A stretch of 39,386 nucleotides of DNA, taken from Candidatus Zhuqueibacterota bacterium. GTDB taxonomy: Bacteria > Zhuqueibacterota > Zhuqueibacteria > Oceanimicrobiales > Oceanimicrobiaceae. Below the pieces are notes generated by a model. That model saw only the letters and a list, made by a program, of their open reading frames with translations, did no database searches and was not told the origin of the DNA. Numbering within the stretch: position 1 is the stretch's first letter; every line of letters begins with the position of its first letter. This document shows, in pieces, positions 16,630 to 25,966 of this stretch. Both the position numbers and the translations under genes were made by a program. Location: positions 1-39,386 of the forward strand of contig JAJDAG010000144.1 in NCBI GenBank assembly GCA_029262005.1, read 5' to 3'.

Positions 16630-16748
16630 TTCAGGTTTAGAGAGCGCCGTATTGTGCGGTTTCCTCAGATCGCCCTTTTAGGGGTATTCTACGGTCAGAT
16701 TTTTCAGTGTATTCCTCTATTCATTGTTCTTGGAGAAAAGAGACAACA

Positions 16749-17537
16749 TTATTCGAATCGTAAATAGCCAAACTTCCAGGGTAGGTGAAAAGCCTCTCTT
16801 CCTGTCCGGCTCCAGGCGTAGTGCTCCCGAACGCCTTTTTCCGGGGAATCAATTCGATAGAAATTTATCCGCCAAACATCTCCCGGCTGCGGGGGAATAT
16901 TTACAGCACCGATAAGTTCTGTCAACGGGATTGCCAGTTCCGCACGCCAACCAGTTGTCTGTCCCGGTTGGTCGGCTTTGCCTGAAATATGTGTGGCGGT
17001 AAGAAGCCCCTCCGGGTTCCATTCCGGAAGTCCGATGAAGGATTCATTTGGCTTCCCGGCTGTGCGCCGGTTTAGGATCACGGAGTCGAAAATGGTGTTT
17101 TTGGGACTCACATTGATTTCATAATATTGATGCGCAACATTCGCGGGATTCACAAATACTTCCACACATTCTTCACTCCAAATCGGACCGTCTCTCTCTG
17201 TGACCGTCCCCCAAACATAGCTGTCCTCACAGTGAAATCCGACATAAAGAAACTCGTCGTCGTACAAAGCACGAACTTCTGTAGCAAAGCGTCCGTTATT
17301 GCCTGAAACGGCATCAACGAGTTTTATTACATTTGCCTCCAGCCAGGCGGAATCATCTAATTTGCCCGTTAATTCTATTCTTCTGGTGATTTTCTTACAG
17401 ATATACTCAGGTAAGGATGCGGCTTGTTCGACTTGATTCATTTGCGATTGTCCTTTTTGAATCTGTTGGCTAAATTGCGCCATGAGAAAAAATGCGGTCA
17501 TGGCAGGCAATATTGTAAAGAGTATTTTTTTTTGCAT
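16749..17537 (-). CDS. secreted CBM9-like carbohydrate-binding protein, 262 aa
   Basis: An N-terminal hydrophobic segment (ILFTILPAMTAFFLMA) is a signal peptide or anchor. Residues about 48-262 match the CBM9-like sandwich. It opens with GKLDDSAWLEA, then ALYDDEFLYVGFHCEDSYVW, the WSEECVEVFVNP strand, YYEINVSPKNTIFD, GWRAELAIPLTEL, and GDVWRINFYRIDSP, and ends WKFGYLRFE. Family members bind reducing ends of sugars or occur as stand-alone secreted proteins beside lyases and glycosidases. No catalytic domain is attached. It is transcribed in the same direction as the lyase and isomerase genes, but 550 bases separate them. Confidence 0.85.
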   Translation of the reverse strand: MQKKILFTILPAMTAFFLMAQFSQQIQKGQSQMNQVEQAASLPEYICKKITRRIELTGKLDDSAWLEANVIKLVDAVSGNNGRFATEVRALYDDEFLYVGFHCEDSYVWGTVTERDGPIWSEECVEVFVNPANVAHQYYEINVSPKNTIFDSVILNRRTAGKPNESFIGLPEWNPEGLLTATHISGKADQPGQTTGWRAELAIPLTELIGAVNIPPQPGDVWRINFYRIDSPEKGVREHYAWSRTGREAFHLPWKFGYLRFE

Positions 17538-17813
17538 TATCGTTTATACGCCCCTATGGTCGCATGGCCTCTGCGTTTATTCTATTATCCTGAAAACATT
17601 GTGTTTTCAACAAAATATTAAATCAAATTCTTTGAACCTTTAAAAAGCTTAACGTAAAGTTCGCAAAGGGTGCTCAGTTGTAACCATTCAGCCCTGCAAC
17701 TGCTTTGGCAGTCTCAATTGCGGCGTAACTGTATATGAGTTGCTCAGAAGCTATTGGCGATTGGCAAAAGAATCAATTCGTTTGTTAATGCTGAACCGAA
17801 AATGCTCGTCCTG

Positions 17814-17840
17814 GTCATTTCGACCGAGTCGAAGAAATCT
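17814..17840. repeat. GTCATTTCGA...GAAATCT palindromic element, copy 1
   Basis: TTTCGAC-CGA-GTCGAA followed by GAAATCT makes a compact hairpin. The same outer words, GTCATTTCGA and GAAATCT, bound a hairpin at 39177-39220. Elements of this form are common in FCB genomes; that is recalled, not computed. Confidence 0.6.
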
Positions 17841-17970
17841 GGAAACACCTCAACAGATTGACGTCAACAAGATTGAAGCCTCTGTTAATCACATTACAGC
17901 GAAACAAAACTTGCAGCTTAAATCCTCAAAAATTAAAGGCCAACTGCGAATAGCCAAGAGCTGAGCAGTT

Positions 17971-18025
17971 ACGCTGAGTTTTATGAGAGTTTATTTTTTC
18001 TCTGCGGACCCGGCGACCTCAGCGT
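17971..18025. repeat. inverted repeat ACGCTGAG / CTCAGCGT
   Basis: An 8-bp perfect outer stem (17971-17978 with 18018-18025) with an inner GAGAG/CTCTG pairing forms a long hairpin downstream of the leftward isomerase gene. It could act as its terminator or be another REP-like element. Confidence 0.5.
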
Positions 18026-18086
18026 TAAAGTCGTTTTAAGTACGACTTGCAAATACTAAATTTGTTTGCATCCTTTTGTGCTGCGT

Positions 18087-18905
18087 TTATGAGTATTGTG
18101 ATACAAATCTCTTTGCCTGCCGCTGGGCCTGCCAATTCGAGATATCCCAAAGATTTGCAACAGGTGCCTGTGTGTAAATCAGCGTTTGCAGATATGGCGG
18201 TGGCCCAAATTCGGGCGTCAGTGTTGACTCGGTCGTACCCCGCCTGTTTTGTTCTTTCCAGATCATGTCCCACCAGCATTCGTGCGCTTGCAACTCTGTC
18301 TTGTATTCCGGCGCGCGTGGATCCGGGACCTGCGGACCTTCTGCGTAGCCAACCCGGGCATGAACATGAATCGTTCGTTCAGCACATTTTTCGATAATCT
18401 CTATTTGATCGTCGATGAGTCGTTCGCAGACACACACCCAGTGACTGAAGTCGCTGCAGAGCCGTAGCTCGGGAAATTGATTCAGCAGCCGGAAAGTCGT
18501 CCACGGATTGTAAAGAATTCTGCCACGATGGGTTTCGTGCGCAACGGGGATTTTATATTTGCTTTCAATTTTTAGAGCCTCGGAAAAGAACTGATTGCTT
18601 TCTTCTTCCGACCAGGCATCAATGCCGCTGTGACAGTTAATTTTTACAGGGTCAAAGTGGCGGGCACCGACAAGCTGTTTTTCAAACGACGCGATATGTT
18701 CGTCAACGGTTTTGCCTTCCGTGAAAATCATGGCAATAAAGCTGAAGTTGTGTTCCTTGAGTAGAGAGCTCAAACGTTGCTGCTCATTCTGGGTTAGTGC
18801 AAGATGGGTTTCAATTCCAACATAACCAAGCTCTTTGATTTTCGGAAATACCGTTTCCCATGCTTCTTCAACGCCCCACAAATGTCGATACAAAGTTAGC
18901 TTCAT
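18087..18905 (-). CDS. sugar phosphate isomerase/epimerase-like TIM barrel (AP_endonuc_2 family), 272 aa
   Basis: The sequence has the family's pattern of strands ending in metal or substrate ligands: KIKELGYVGIETHLAL, VKINCHSGIDAW, IPVAHETHRGRILYNPW, LRLCSDFSHWV and RTIHVHARVGY. Conserved E, D, H and E ligands of the divalent-metal site can be seen in these. Relatives interconvert sugars, inosose or sugar acids in the cytoplasm. The start at 18905 is preferred over 18944 because GAGGGAG precedes it and the homology begins at MKLTLYRH. It lies 45 bases after the lyase gene in the same direction, so the two form an operon. It likely processes a product of the imported oligosaccharide. Confidence 0.85.
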   Translation of the reverse strand: MKLTLYRHLWGVEEAWETVFPKIKELGYVGIETHLALTQNEQQRLSSLLKEHNFSFIAMIFTEGKTVDEHIASFEKQLVGARHFDPVKINCHSGIDAWSEEESNQFFSEALKIESKYKIPVAHETHRGRILYNPWTTFRLLNQFPELRLCSDFSHWVCVCERLIDDQIEIIEKCAERTIHVHARVGYAEGPQVPDPRAPEYKTELQAHECWWDMIWKEQNRRGTTESTLTPEFGPPPYLQTLIYTQAPVANLWDISNWQAQRQAKRFVSQYS

Positions 18906-18950
18906 AAATTCTCCCTCGGAATGGCTTGCGCCGGTCAAGTGCATTCAGAA

Positions 18951-21398
18951 TTAGTTGGCAGTCAAAATATAGGTCCTGCCTGGCCATAAATCTAAAACCG
19001 GTTTACCTGTTTCGTCTATTAGCCGAAGATTTGATTCTCCAGACTTCAGATATATCTCAGCCATTTTATCATATTCAGTGTTTTTAAATTCCAGTATTTT
19101 TAAAGGCCGGCTGATGCAGGTGTCAATAAAGAGGCGCCAGTCATTACCGTTGCGCGTGAGAAAGCCTTCCGCGTGTTCGGAGAACCTCAACTTGACGTGC
19201 GATGTATTTGACTTGTACTCAATTTCATCGTCATTCATAAATATGATTTCTGTTGGGGAGCCGTCCACCAAACGCAGCAAAAAACCGCTTTCGTCTCTGG
19301 GTGGCTTTCTGTCACTGATTTTCGGCTCTGATGTCATGTCGAGAATATCAATTGTTGGTGGATTTGAGCCCAGGTGTTCGAGCTTTGCCCTTATGTGATT
19401 CGCCTGTCGTTCCAGCCAGGATATGCTGAATGGCTTGATTTTTTTGTTTTTGGATGGCGCCAGTACACGAAGGGAATAATGCGGCAAGGCGACATCACCT
19501 GAAAATACAAGGGCGGGAGACGGATAACTATGATTGGGATTGTAGGGACCATTATTGCCAAAAACACCGACCCAGCCTCGTCCACCAGGAATGTGATCGA
19601 TGTTGGGATAGCGAACGGGAAATCGCGTTCGGGAGCGTGCTGTATCGCCTTTTACAATTGCCGGAGTAAGATCGTCAGCAGTGGAAATAATTTGCAGCTC
19701 AGCACCATTGGCTGCATGGGCGGCAATTCCGTCCGAATTTATGCTCAAATCAATATCAAACATGAATTGCAAATTACTCTGGACATTATGCGTACCTGTA
19801 CCTTTGAGTGCATCTAACAAAAGCCAATATTCACCGCGCTTGTACAGGATTGTGCGTGCATGGATAACATCCAATCCACTTGACCTATAGTCATAACTAC
19901 CTTCGATAAAATCATAAGCGGCATTTGTAACCCATCGGTTGTCCAGCACATCAAATTGATAATGTTGCTCCCATCCGGCGTTTTGGTCGATGCCATCTAC
20001 TGTAATGGAATTGTGCAGAAATCCGAATCGTAAATCGTAGCGCGGGCCGGGTTCGGTTGAGTTGTAAATGGAAGTTCCGGGATCAACAATAAAATTGGCA
20101 CCGTCGGCAGAAACCGTGATACTTAATTTATCGGCATGCTGATGATTGGTACCAAAAGGACCAGCATCCATGCTAAGGTATTGTGCCTCTTTGCCCCAGC
20201 CGTCCCGCATGGCATAATAGCCGCTGAGGTAATAAGGCTGTGACTGAGCGGGGAAAGAAAGAAAAGGTGGCGGCATGGCATTCGAGTCTTCCGATGTGAG
20301 CCAAAGAAGATCTGGGCGAGCAAACAGCTTGCCTGCTTTTTCGAGCAAACTCACTCGCAAATCAAAATTACCATGATCCCCATACCTGGGCAGGCTTCGG
20401 TCTGGTTTCATGAGTCCAAGGTGCCCATTCACCAGATCTTCCAGCACTTTTCCAATGGCTTGTTTTTGTTTTGAAGGGGGCAATGCCTGGTAAATGTTCA
20501 AACATTGCGCCAGGACTGCCGAGGAATAGCCTAAAGTCAGCTCAACCGAAACTTCCCCAGGATAAAAATAAGTACTGAGGAATGATTTAAATAGGCTGAG
20601 GGCTTCGTTTTGCCAGTAAAGTCCATTGGCTGCTTCAGGAAAATTCAGGCCGGTATATAAAATTCCCCTGAGGTTTCCGAGGGTGCCGTTGTGTAATCCC
20701 AGGTTCATTCGCGGCACCAACCAGTCAACTTCTTCCCAAAGATGCAACAGGATTCTAAGATAAGTGGAATCAGGCAATGAAGGAGATTTCTTCAAGAATG
20801 CTAAAGCATCGACCCATCGCATAATGCGCCAATGCTGTAGCACCCAATTCCATGGATTGGTTGTATAATTGGTTTGCACATTTACATTTGCCGCCAACTC
20901 AATCGGTGCATTGTTGATGAAATCTTCCATGTGCCGAACCATTGTCCGGGCATACGTTTCGTTGCCCGTGTGGAAATAAGCCGGCGCTAAGTAGTCAAAA
21001 TGAGGAAAGCGCGCCAGTGTCCTAACTTTTTTATCCTTACCAAACCACGGCAAGCTCTCACCAAATTGCTCCACTCCGTACATGCTATAGATTAAATTTT
21101 TTGCTGCATTATCAGCCAATTGGGTATCATGGGTTGCATCCTTCAAATCAGGGACCTCGATTACCCAGTTCGGCTTCAAGAAAGATTTGGCGCGAAAATA
21201 TTTTGCAAGGAGTTGAATTTTTTCATGGCCGGGTGCTGATGGCTGAATATTAGCAAGTAATTTCGCAGGCTGACTCGCAGAGTCCAGGCGACTTATAAAT
21301 TTTGGCAACCAGACATCTTCGGCAGTTTTTGCATGAGCGGAAGGCAAAAAACATACAGTTGAAATGCCTAATAAACAAAGAATAATTATTTTCCGCAT
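18951..21398 (-). CDS. heparinase II/III-like polysaccharide lyase, secreted or periplasmic, 815 aa
   Basis: A signal peptide ends at SAHA (residue 23). Residues about 60-390 form the alpha/alpha toroid typical of heparinase II/III and alginate lyases (WNWVLQHWRIMRWVDAL, LHNGTLGNLRGILYTG, EVSVELTLGYSSAVL). From about 395 the heparinase II/III beta-sheet domain follows with GTNHQHADKLSITVSADG, FIVDPGTSIYN and HNSITVDGIDQN. The usual catalytic His/Tyr set is plausible at the NHQHADKLS and RYDLRFG segments. The family cleaves uronic-acid-containing glycans such as heparan, alginate or ulvan-like polymers by beta-elimination. The PL family cannot be fixed by eye. AAGGTAAT precedes the ATG. It is divergently transcribed from the SSS transporter. 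Confidence 0.88.
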   Translation of the reverse strand: MRKIIILCLLGISTVCFLPSAHAKTAEDVWLPKFISRLDSASQPAKLLANIQPSAPGHEKIQLLAKYFRAKSFLKPNWVIEVPDLKDATHDTQLADNAAKNLIYSMYGVEQFGESLPWFGKDKKVRTLARFPHFDYLAPAYFHTGNETYARTMVRHMEDFINNAPIELAANVNVQTNYTTNPWNWVLQHWRIMRWVDALAFLKKSPSLPDSTYLRILLHLWEEVDWLVPRMNLGLHNGTLGNLRGILYTGLNFPEAANGLYWQNEALSLFKSFLSTYFYPGEVSVELTLGYSSAVLAQCLNIYQALPPSKQKQAIGKVLEDLVNGHLGLMKPDRSLPRYGDHGNFDLRVSLLEKAGKLFARPDLLWLTSEDSNAMPPPFLSFPAQSQPYYLSGYYAMRDGWGKEAQYLSMDAGPFGTNHQHADKLSITVSADGANFIVDPGTSIYNSTEPGPRYDLRFGFLHNSITVDGIDQNAGWEQHYQFDVLDNRWVTNAAYDFIEGSYDYRSSGLDVIHARTILYKRGEYWLLLDALKGTGTHNVQSNLQFMFDIDLSINSDGIAAHAANGAELQIISTADDLTPAIVKGDTARSRTRFPVRYPNIDHIPGGRGWVGVFGNNGPYNPNHSYPSPALVFSGDVALPHYSLRVLAPSKNKKIKPFSISWLERQANHIRAKLEHLGSNPPTIDILDMTSEPKISDRKPPRDESGFLLRLVDGSPTEIIFMNDDEIEYKSNTSHVKLRFSEHAEGFLTRNGNDWRLFIDTCISRPLKILEFKNTEYDKMAEIYLKSGESNLRLIDETGKPVLDLWPGRTYILTAN

Positions 21399-21801
21399 AT
21401 TACCTTGACACAGTTGGGCTGGAATTTGTTTTTTTGCATCGAACTTTCAAAATTTTGCCCACCCGAAAGGGGCCCTTTTTTTACCAACTTCCATTTTAGT
21501 ATCGTTTTACTTTATTAAGAACTAAGTTCCAAAACCTCGTTAGATTTACTAATGCGACATCGATAAACTTTTACAGGTATCTTTAAAGCAATTGCAGCAA
21601 ACAAGGAATACAGTGCAAATAGCAGCGGCTGAATCTCACAACTTTCAGGAGCGAATATAAGAATTATTTTCGAAATTGCAACTTTTCAAAAACTGTGTTT
21701 AGTCGTAATCCGGCCTTTGAGCAATTTTTTATACTAGGTGGGATCTCCAGAGTGGCTGGTCGCATGCCACTATATTTATGAACCATTTATGATATTTTTC
21801 A
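21399..21801. promoter_or_regulatory. divergent promoter region of the carbohydrate locus
   Basis: 403 bases separate the leftward lyase and rightward transporter starts, and no gene fits. Visible elements include a palindrome AAAGGG-G-CCCTTT near 21464-21476 and GAAC-TAA-GTTC at 21519-21529. TATACT at 21730-21735 could be a -10 box. An inverted repeat AGTGGC/GCCACT at 21751-21771 lies 31 bases before the transporter ATG. Any of these could be operators. No regulator gene is adjacent, so control probably comes from elsewhere. Confidence 0.55.
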
Positions 21802-23631
21802 ATGCCTGAATTGAAGCATTTAAACTCGACCGATTATGTTGTCGTTGTCTGTTTTCTAATCATGGTAGCCGGGGTCGGTGTCTTTATATCGCGCTATAAC
21901 CGCGATACAAAGGACTACTTCAAGGCGGGTGGAAAACTCCCCTGGATAATGTCCAGCCTGTCCCTTTTCGTTTCCGGTTTTTCAGCATTTATGTTTGTTT
22001 CTGCCTCAGGTTTCACATACCGTAATGGCGCTTCGGCGATTTACATGTTTACATCCTCATTTGGCGCCTATTGGCTTGGTTATTTTGTTTACGGCAAGTT
22101 GTGGCGTCGAACGAGAGTTGATTCTCCCATGGAGTTGCTAACCCGCAGATTTTCACAATCCACGACTTATTTTTATAGCATCATCGCGGTCGTGCCCAAT
22201 ATCTTTTTGATGGGAACGCTGATTTATACGCTTTGTATCTTTGTTTCCAGCGCTCTGGGGTTTGGTGCCCTGGAAGTAGATTTGGGCCTTGTTACATTGA
22301 CTGGCTTCGAGCTCACTCTAATCGGCATTGGCGCTGTGCTTTTAACATACACGGTTCTTGGCGGATTATGGGCTGTGGCCGTCACCGATACTTTACAGTT
22401 TATCATTCTTTTTCTGATGACGCTGGTGGTTTTTCCATTCGCATTTATATACTTGGGAAATGGCAACTTTTTGACCGGTATCGAAAATTTGGTTACACAA
22501 GCGCCGGCCGGGTACCTGGATTTTTCGTTTGGACAGGTTTCCTTTCTTTTTATTGCGTCTTTTTGGATTATGAATAGTTTCGGCTACAATGTAAACTGGC
22601 ACATCGGGCAGCGTTATTATAGCATTGCAGATGAAAGAGACACCAAAAAGATGGCGGCACTGTGTGCTGTATTAGGTTTTGTTGGCCCGATCATGTGGAT
22701 TGTGCCGGTCATGGTTTCACGCATTATTTTTCCCGACATAGGCTCAGTTTGGCCGGAATTGACCGCACCGTCAGAAGCTTCATTTGTCAGCCTTTGTTTG
22801 TTGATTCTTCCGAACGGTTTTCTCGGTGTTGTTGTCTCTGCCATACTTGCGGCCAGTATGAGTTCGGCGGATTCCACTTTTAATTGGCTGGCTGCGGTTG
22901 TGACGAAAGATGTCTATGTGCCAATTACAAAAAAACTGCAACATGGCACAGAACCTTCTGAGCGTAATCAACTCATTGTCGGGAAAATGACAGTATTGGT
23001 TATTGGCACTTTGTCGATTGCCATTTCATTGCTGTTCCAGAAGATTGGCAGCTCATTTGATATTTATATGAAAATCTACTCCATGACAACGCCCGCCATG
23101 TTTGTCCCTGTGATGTTTGGCCTGGTTTACCGTAAGACGCCCTGGTGGTCGGCCATGGCTTCAGCTTCAATCGGAATTATATTCACATTAATTATGAACG
23201 GTGTTGCAACAATCGCCGGCGGTCTGCCTTTGGAGGGATTCGCGGATATCTTCAAAGATGTACAACTTTCGTTGTATGGTTTAGAATTCGGTAAGTTTGA
23301 AATGAATATTTTTTGTGGAGTAACTGTTAGCGCTTCTGTATTTTTTATAACCTCCAGATGGCCTAACAAAGAAAAGAAAGATATTGCCAGGCTCGCCGCT
23401 TTCGAAAAAGATTTGCAGACGCCGGCCTATGGCGACAATTCGCCGGTAGACAAAAAAAGCATTCAAGCCTATAAAATTGTGGCGCTTTTGTCAGGCTTAA
23501 TCGGACTTTTACTCATCATTTTATCTACATTGTCGGGGAACTTTCACGACTTCCTAATCAATTTTTTAACTGGGACAGGTGCGATTGTTTTTTGCATCTT
23601 TTTTTGGTTTTTATCGAGAAGGTATGCCTAA
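21802..23631 (+). CDS. sodium:solute symporter (SSS) family transporter, 609 aa
   Basis: It has about 13-15 hydrophobic helices. SSS landmarks include YFKAGGKLPWIMSSLSLFVS in the first helices, the YTVLGGLWAVAVTDTLQFII signature, NWHIGQRYYSIADERD, and VVVSAILAASMSSADSTFNW with the serine-rich sodium site of the SGLT/PanF fold. Length and order are typical, with an extra C-terminal helix. It should import a sugar or sugar acid with sodium across the inner membrane. As first gene of the rightward unit, directly opposite a lyase, it is the probable uptake step for the lyase products. No clear Shine-Dalgarno precedes the ATG. An earlier in-frame ATG at 21778 is closed by a stop. Confidence 0.92.
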   Translation: MPELKHLNSTDYVVVVCFLIMVAGVGVFISRYNRDTKDYFKAGGKLPWIMSSLSLFVSGFSAFMFVSASGFTYRNGASAIYMFTSSFGAYWLGYFVYGKLWRRTRVDSPMELLTRRFSQSTTYFYSIIAVVPNIFLMGTLIYTLCIFVSSALGFGALEVDLGLVTLTGFELTLIGIGAVLLTYTVLGGLWAVAVTDTLQFIILFLMTLVVFPFAFIYLGNGNFLTGIENLVTQAPAGYLDFSFGQVSFLFIASFWIMNSFGYNVNWHIGQRYYSIADERDTKKMAALCAVLGFVGPIMWIVPVMVSRIIFPDIGSVWPELTAPSEASFVSLCLLILPNGFLGVVVSAILAASMSSADSTFNWLAAVVTKDVYVPITKKLQHGTEPSERNQLIVGKMTVLVIGTLSIAISLLFQKIGSSFDIYMKIYSMTTPAMFVPVMFGLVYRKTPWWSAMASASIGIIFTLIMNGVATIAGGLPLEGFADIFKDVQLSLYGLEFGKFEMNIFCGVTVSASVFFITSRWPNKEKKDIARLAAFEKDLQTPAYGDNSPVDKKSIQAYKIVALLSGLIGLLLIILSTLSGNFHDFLINFLTGTGAIVFCIFFWFLSRRYA

Positions 23632-23668
23632 TAGTCACTAAAATGAAAACAAAGTGAAGGATTTTGAG

Positions 23669-24211
23669 ATGCTAAAAAAAGCCGCTTATGCAACATTATT
23701 TCTCCTTGTTATTTTAGTTTTATCCATTTCCGGTTCGGAAAAAACAATTTATGGACACTGGAAACTTGTGCCGGAGCAGAGCACTGATCTGGTGACATGG
23801 CGATACCGGCAACTGGAGCTCATCATTGAAAACAATAATGGAGAAGTTACTTTGCTTCATAATTGGAGCCGTCGTAAACAAACCGCGTTTGTAGATTCAA
23901 TGACTTTTAGCCCTGGAAAAGATCCAGCCTACATGGTGCAGAAAACAGCGACCTGGGCGGGAAACTGGTACATGGGAATCCTGTCTCAGGTGGGCAGTAA
24001 GAAAAAAATATCCGGCGAGTGGAAGGATGAACATCGGGTGTTGCAGGTAGAAACAGAGGAAGTTCTGCAGACCTCACAGGGAGAAACTGTATTGAAAACC
24101 GTTCGCGAATATCGTTTGGAGACGGATGGCGATAGAATAACCGTTAATGAAAAACGTGCAACACGCCCAACCCCTATTACAATGATATTCGAAAGGCAGA
24201 TTAAAAAGTAA
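23669..24211 (+). CDS. small secreted or anchored protein of unknown function, 180 aa
   Basis: It starts with a signal-type segment (AAYATLFLLVILVLSISG). The mature part is beta-rich with GHWKLVPEQSTDLVTWRYRQ, LELIIENNNGEVTLLHNW and TVNEKRATRPTPITMIFERQ. This recalls lipocalin-like or DUF-type stress proteins that measure oxidised products, but no family is assigned. The ATG at 23669 is chosen over GTG at 23654 because AAGGA falls at the right distance before it. It follows the SSS gene by 37 bases and precedes the GxGYxYP gene by 26, so it belongs to the same operon. Confidence 0.75.
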   Translation: MLKKAAYATLFLLVILVLSISGSEKTIYGHWKLVPEQSTDLVTWRYRQLELIIENNNGEVTLLHNWSRRKQTAFVDSMTFSPGKDPAYMVQKTATWAGNWYMGILSQVGSKKKISGEWKDEHRVLQVETEEVLQTSQGETVLKTVREYRLETDGDRITVNEKRATRPTPITMIFERQIKK

Positions 24212-24237
24212 TCATCAAAATATTGAGGAAATCGAAA

Positions 24238-25842
24238 ATGCTGAGAAATGCATGTTGGTTCAGTCTGCTGACGCTTCTGTTCGTCTCGCAAGCTTCAGCA
24301 CAACAATCGGAACAGAAATATGTGATGCGTCTTTCAGAGAATTGGGAGATAGAAGGGGATTTGCCGACTCAAGCCCTGCTGATCAGTCTGCAAGGGATTG
24401 CAAACCTGGAAGCACCAAGTCTCTACTTTATTTATCCACAGAACTGGGATTTTAAGTTTACCGAGCCTTTATACGATTACTATAAGTCTACCAGAAAAAT
24501 GGCCTTTGAAGAAATTGACTCTGCCGATAAAGCTCTGGAAGTCCTGGGGAAGCATGCCAAAGGATATGTTGTTTGGGACAAATCGGTTAGAACATCACTG
24601 ATCGTTGCTTTTACTTTTGCGGGTTTGTCTCAGTCAGTCATCGTTTCTGAAGAGCTGATACCGGTTGTGGAAAAGTATGGTCTAAAGCAGAAAGAGGATT
24701 TCCGAGGGCGATTCACGGGCATGAGTGATTATGAGATTTATCAATGGGCCTATGACCAATATTGGGAAGCGTGCGACAAAGAATACTTGATCTATTTGGG
24801 TGGAGAGTGGGGCAAAGTCATGAAACCCGGCGTGGCCGACTTCGGAGTTCTCAAAAAGTCATTTTTTACAGATGCCTCTACGGACCCGGCAGATTCCCTG
24901 GAGTACCAGTTTGCAAAGAAGTTGTTTAGCCAAATGAAGCCCATGTCGTTTGTTATGGGATGGCATTCCTACAAAAAAGACTCTGAGGCGCAGCACGTTA
25001 CTTTGGCCTCCAACCATGCTTTACGCGTTGAGGGCCTGCATACTCTGCCGAATATGAGTTTCAATCATCAGATACCGGTGTCTCCGGGCTTTCGTTTTAA
25101 AAACAACCATAATGTCAAATCAGGCGAAAAGTACGTCCCAAAAGAAAAAGTCTATATTGCCTGCATTCAGACAGACTGTTTGGGTATTGGTGCCTGGACT
25201 GAGTCCGGCAGGGGAGAGATTCCCTATGCATGGGAAGTTACCATGAACTGGTCCTGGTTGGCACCGGCAATGCTGCAATTTTTTTATGATGAAGCAAGTC
25301 CAAACGATTACTTCATTGGCGCGTTGTCGGGCCCCGGATATATGTACCCTAAAGCGATTCCGGAAAAGTATTTACCCCAGGTGGTTGACAAGGCGTATGA
25401 GTTGATGCAAACACTTGATTTGAATGTTTTTGAAATAATGGATCATTCCAACTATTGGCGCTCCGATGGCATTGATGACGACCTTACAAAAAATGTTCTG
25501 GATGCATATTACGAAGGGATGCCGGACGTGGTCGGGTTTGCAAATGGGTATAGACCGGGACATACTTTTATGGTCAAAGATGGGAAACCGTTTATTTCCT
25601 ATGATTATTACCTTGGCGAGAAAAGAGATGAGGGTGAAGCCGTGTCGGACTTGCTTGAGTTGGCACAAATGAATTCAAAACGGCCGTATTATTTACTCGT
25701 GCATGTGCGCCAGTGGAGTGATATTAAGCGTGTAAAACGTATACTCGATCAACTGGGACCTGAATTTGAAGTAGTACCCCTGGATATTTTTCTGAAGCTG
25801 GCAGGGGACCAACCAACGTTTAAAACGCGTTATTTGGAATAG
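24238..25842 (+). CDS. GxGYxYP family protein, secreted, 534 aa
   Basis: The naming motif is present as GPGYMYP at residues 365-371, inside GALSGPGYMYPKAIPEKYL. A signal peptide ends at QASA (about residue 21). The N-terminal part (ALLISLQGIANLEAPSLYF) matches the GxGYxYP N-terminal domain. The C-terminal domain continues with VFEIMDHSNYWRSDGIDDDL and FANGYRPGHTFMVKDGKPFI and ends in a Rossmann-like stretch. Family members are found in polysaccharide-degrading loci of Bacteroidota and Planctomycetota, and their reaction is not established. The ATG at 24238 with GAGGA upstream is preferred over TTG at 24223. The operon position between a transporter and a second lyase supports a role on the same glycan. 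Confidence 0.87.
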   Translation: MLRNACWFSLLTLLFVSQASAQQSEQKYVMRLSENWEIEGDLPTQALLISLQGIANLEAPSLYFIYPQNWDFKFTEPLYDYYKSTRKMAFEEIDSADKALEVLGKHAKGYVVWDKSVRTSLIVAFTFAGLSQSVIVSEELIPVVEKYGLKQKEDFRGRFTGMSDYEIYQWAYDQYWEACDKEYLIYLGGEWGKVMKPGVADFGVLKKSFFTDASTDPADSLEYQFAKKLFSQMKPMSFVMGWHSYKKDSEAQHVTLASNHALRVEGLHTLPNMSFNHQIPVSPGFRFKNNHNVKSGEKYVPKEKVYIACIQTDCLGIGAWTESGRGEIPYAWEVTMNWSWLAPAMLQFFYDEASPNDYFIGALSGPGYMYPKAIPEKYLPQVVDKAYELMQTLDLNVFEIMDHSNYWRSDGIDDDLTKNVLDAYYEGMPDVVGFANGYRPGHTFMVKDGKPFISYDYYLGEKRDEGEAVSDLLELAQMNSKRPYYLLVHVRQWSDIKRVKRILDQLGPEFEVVPLDIFLKLAGDQPTFKTRYLE

Positions 25843-25966
25843 CCCGACTATGCGCATGGCTAGTGATTAACTGTGAGGGTAAAACTGAAATTGGAGTGCA
25901 TTGCTGCACGCCTCATTGTCCAGCCTTCATGACGATTAATGAAATTTTGAAAATGGAGCTTATCCG

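Larger units (their letters stand above)
17538..18086. other. 550-base gap with palindromic repeats and no supported gene
   Basis: It holds the palindrome at 17814-17840 and the inverted repeat at 17971-18025, listed separately. A 74-codon plus frame (17740-17964) runs across the first palindrome, lacks a ribosome site and is rejected. Confidence 0.5.

Noticed and set aside
17740-17964. 74-codon plus frame
   Set aside because: It runs through a palindromic element and lacks start signals.
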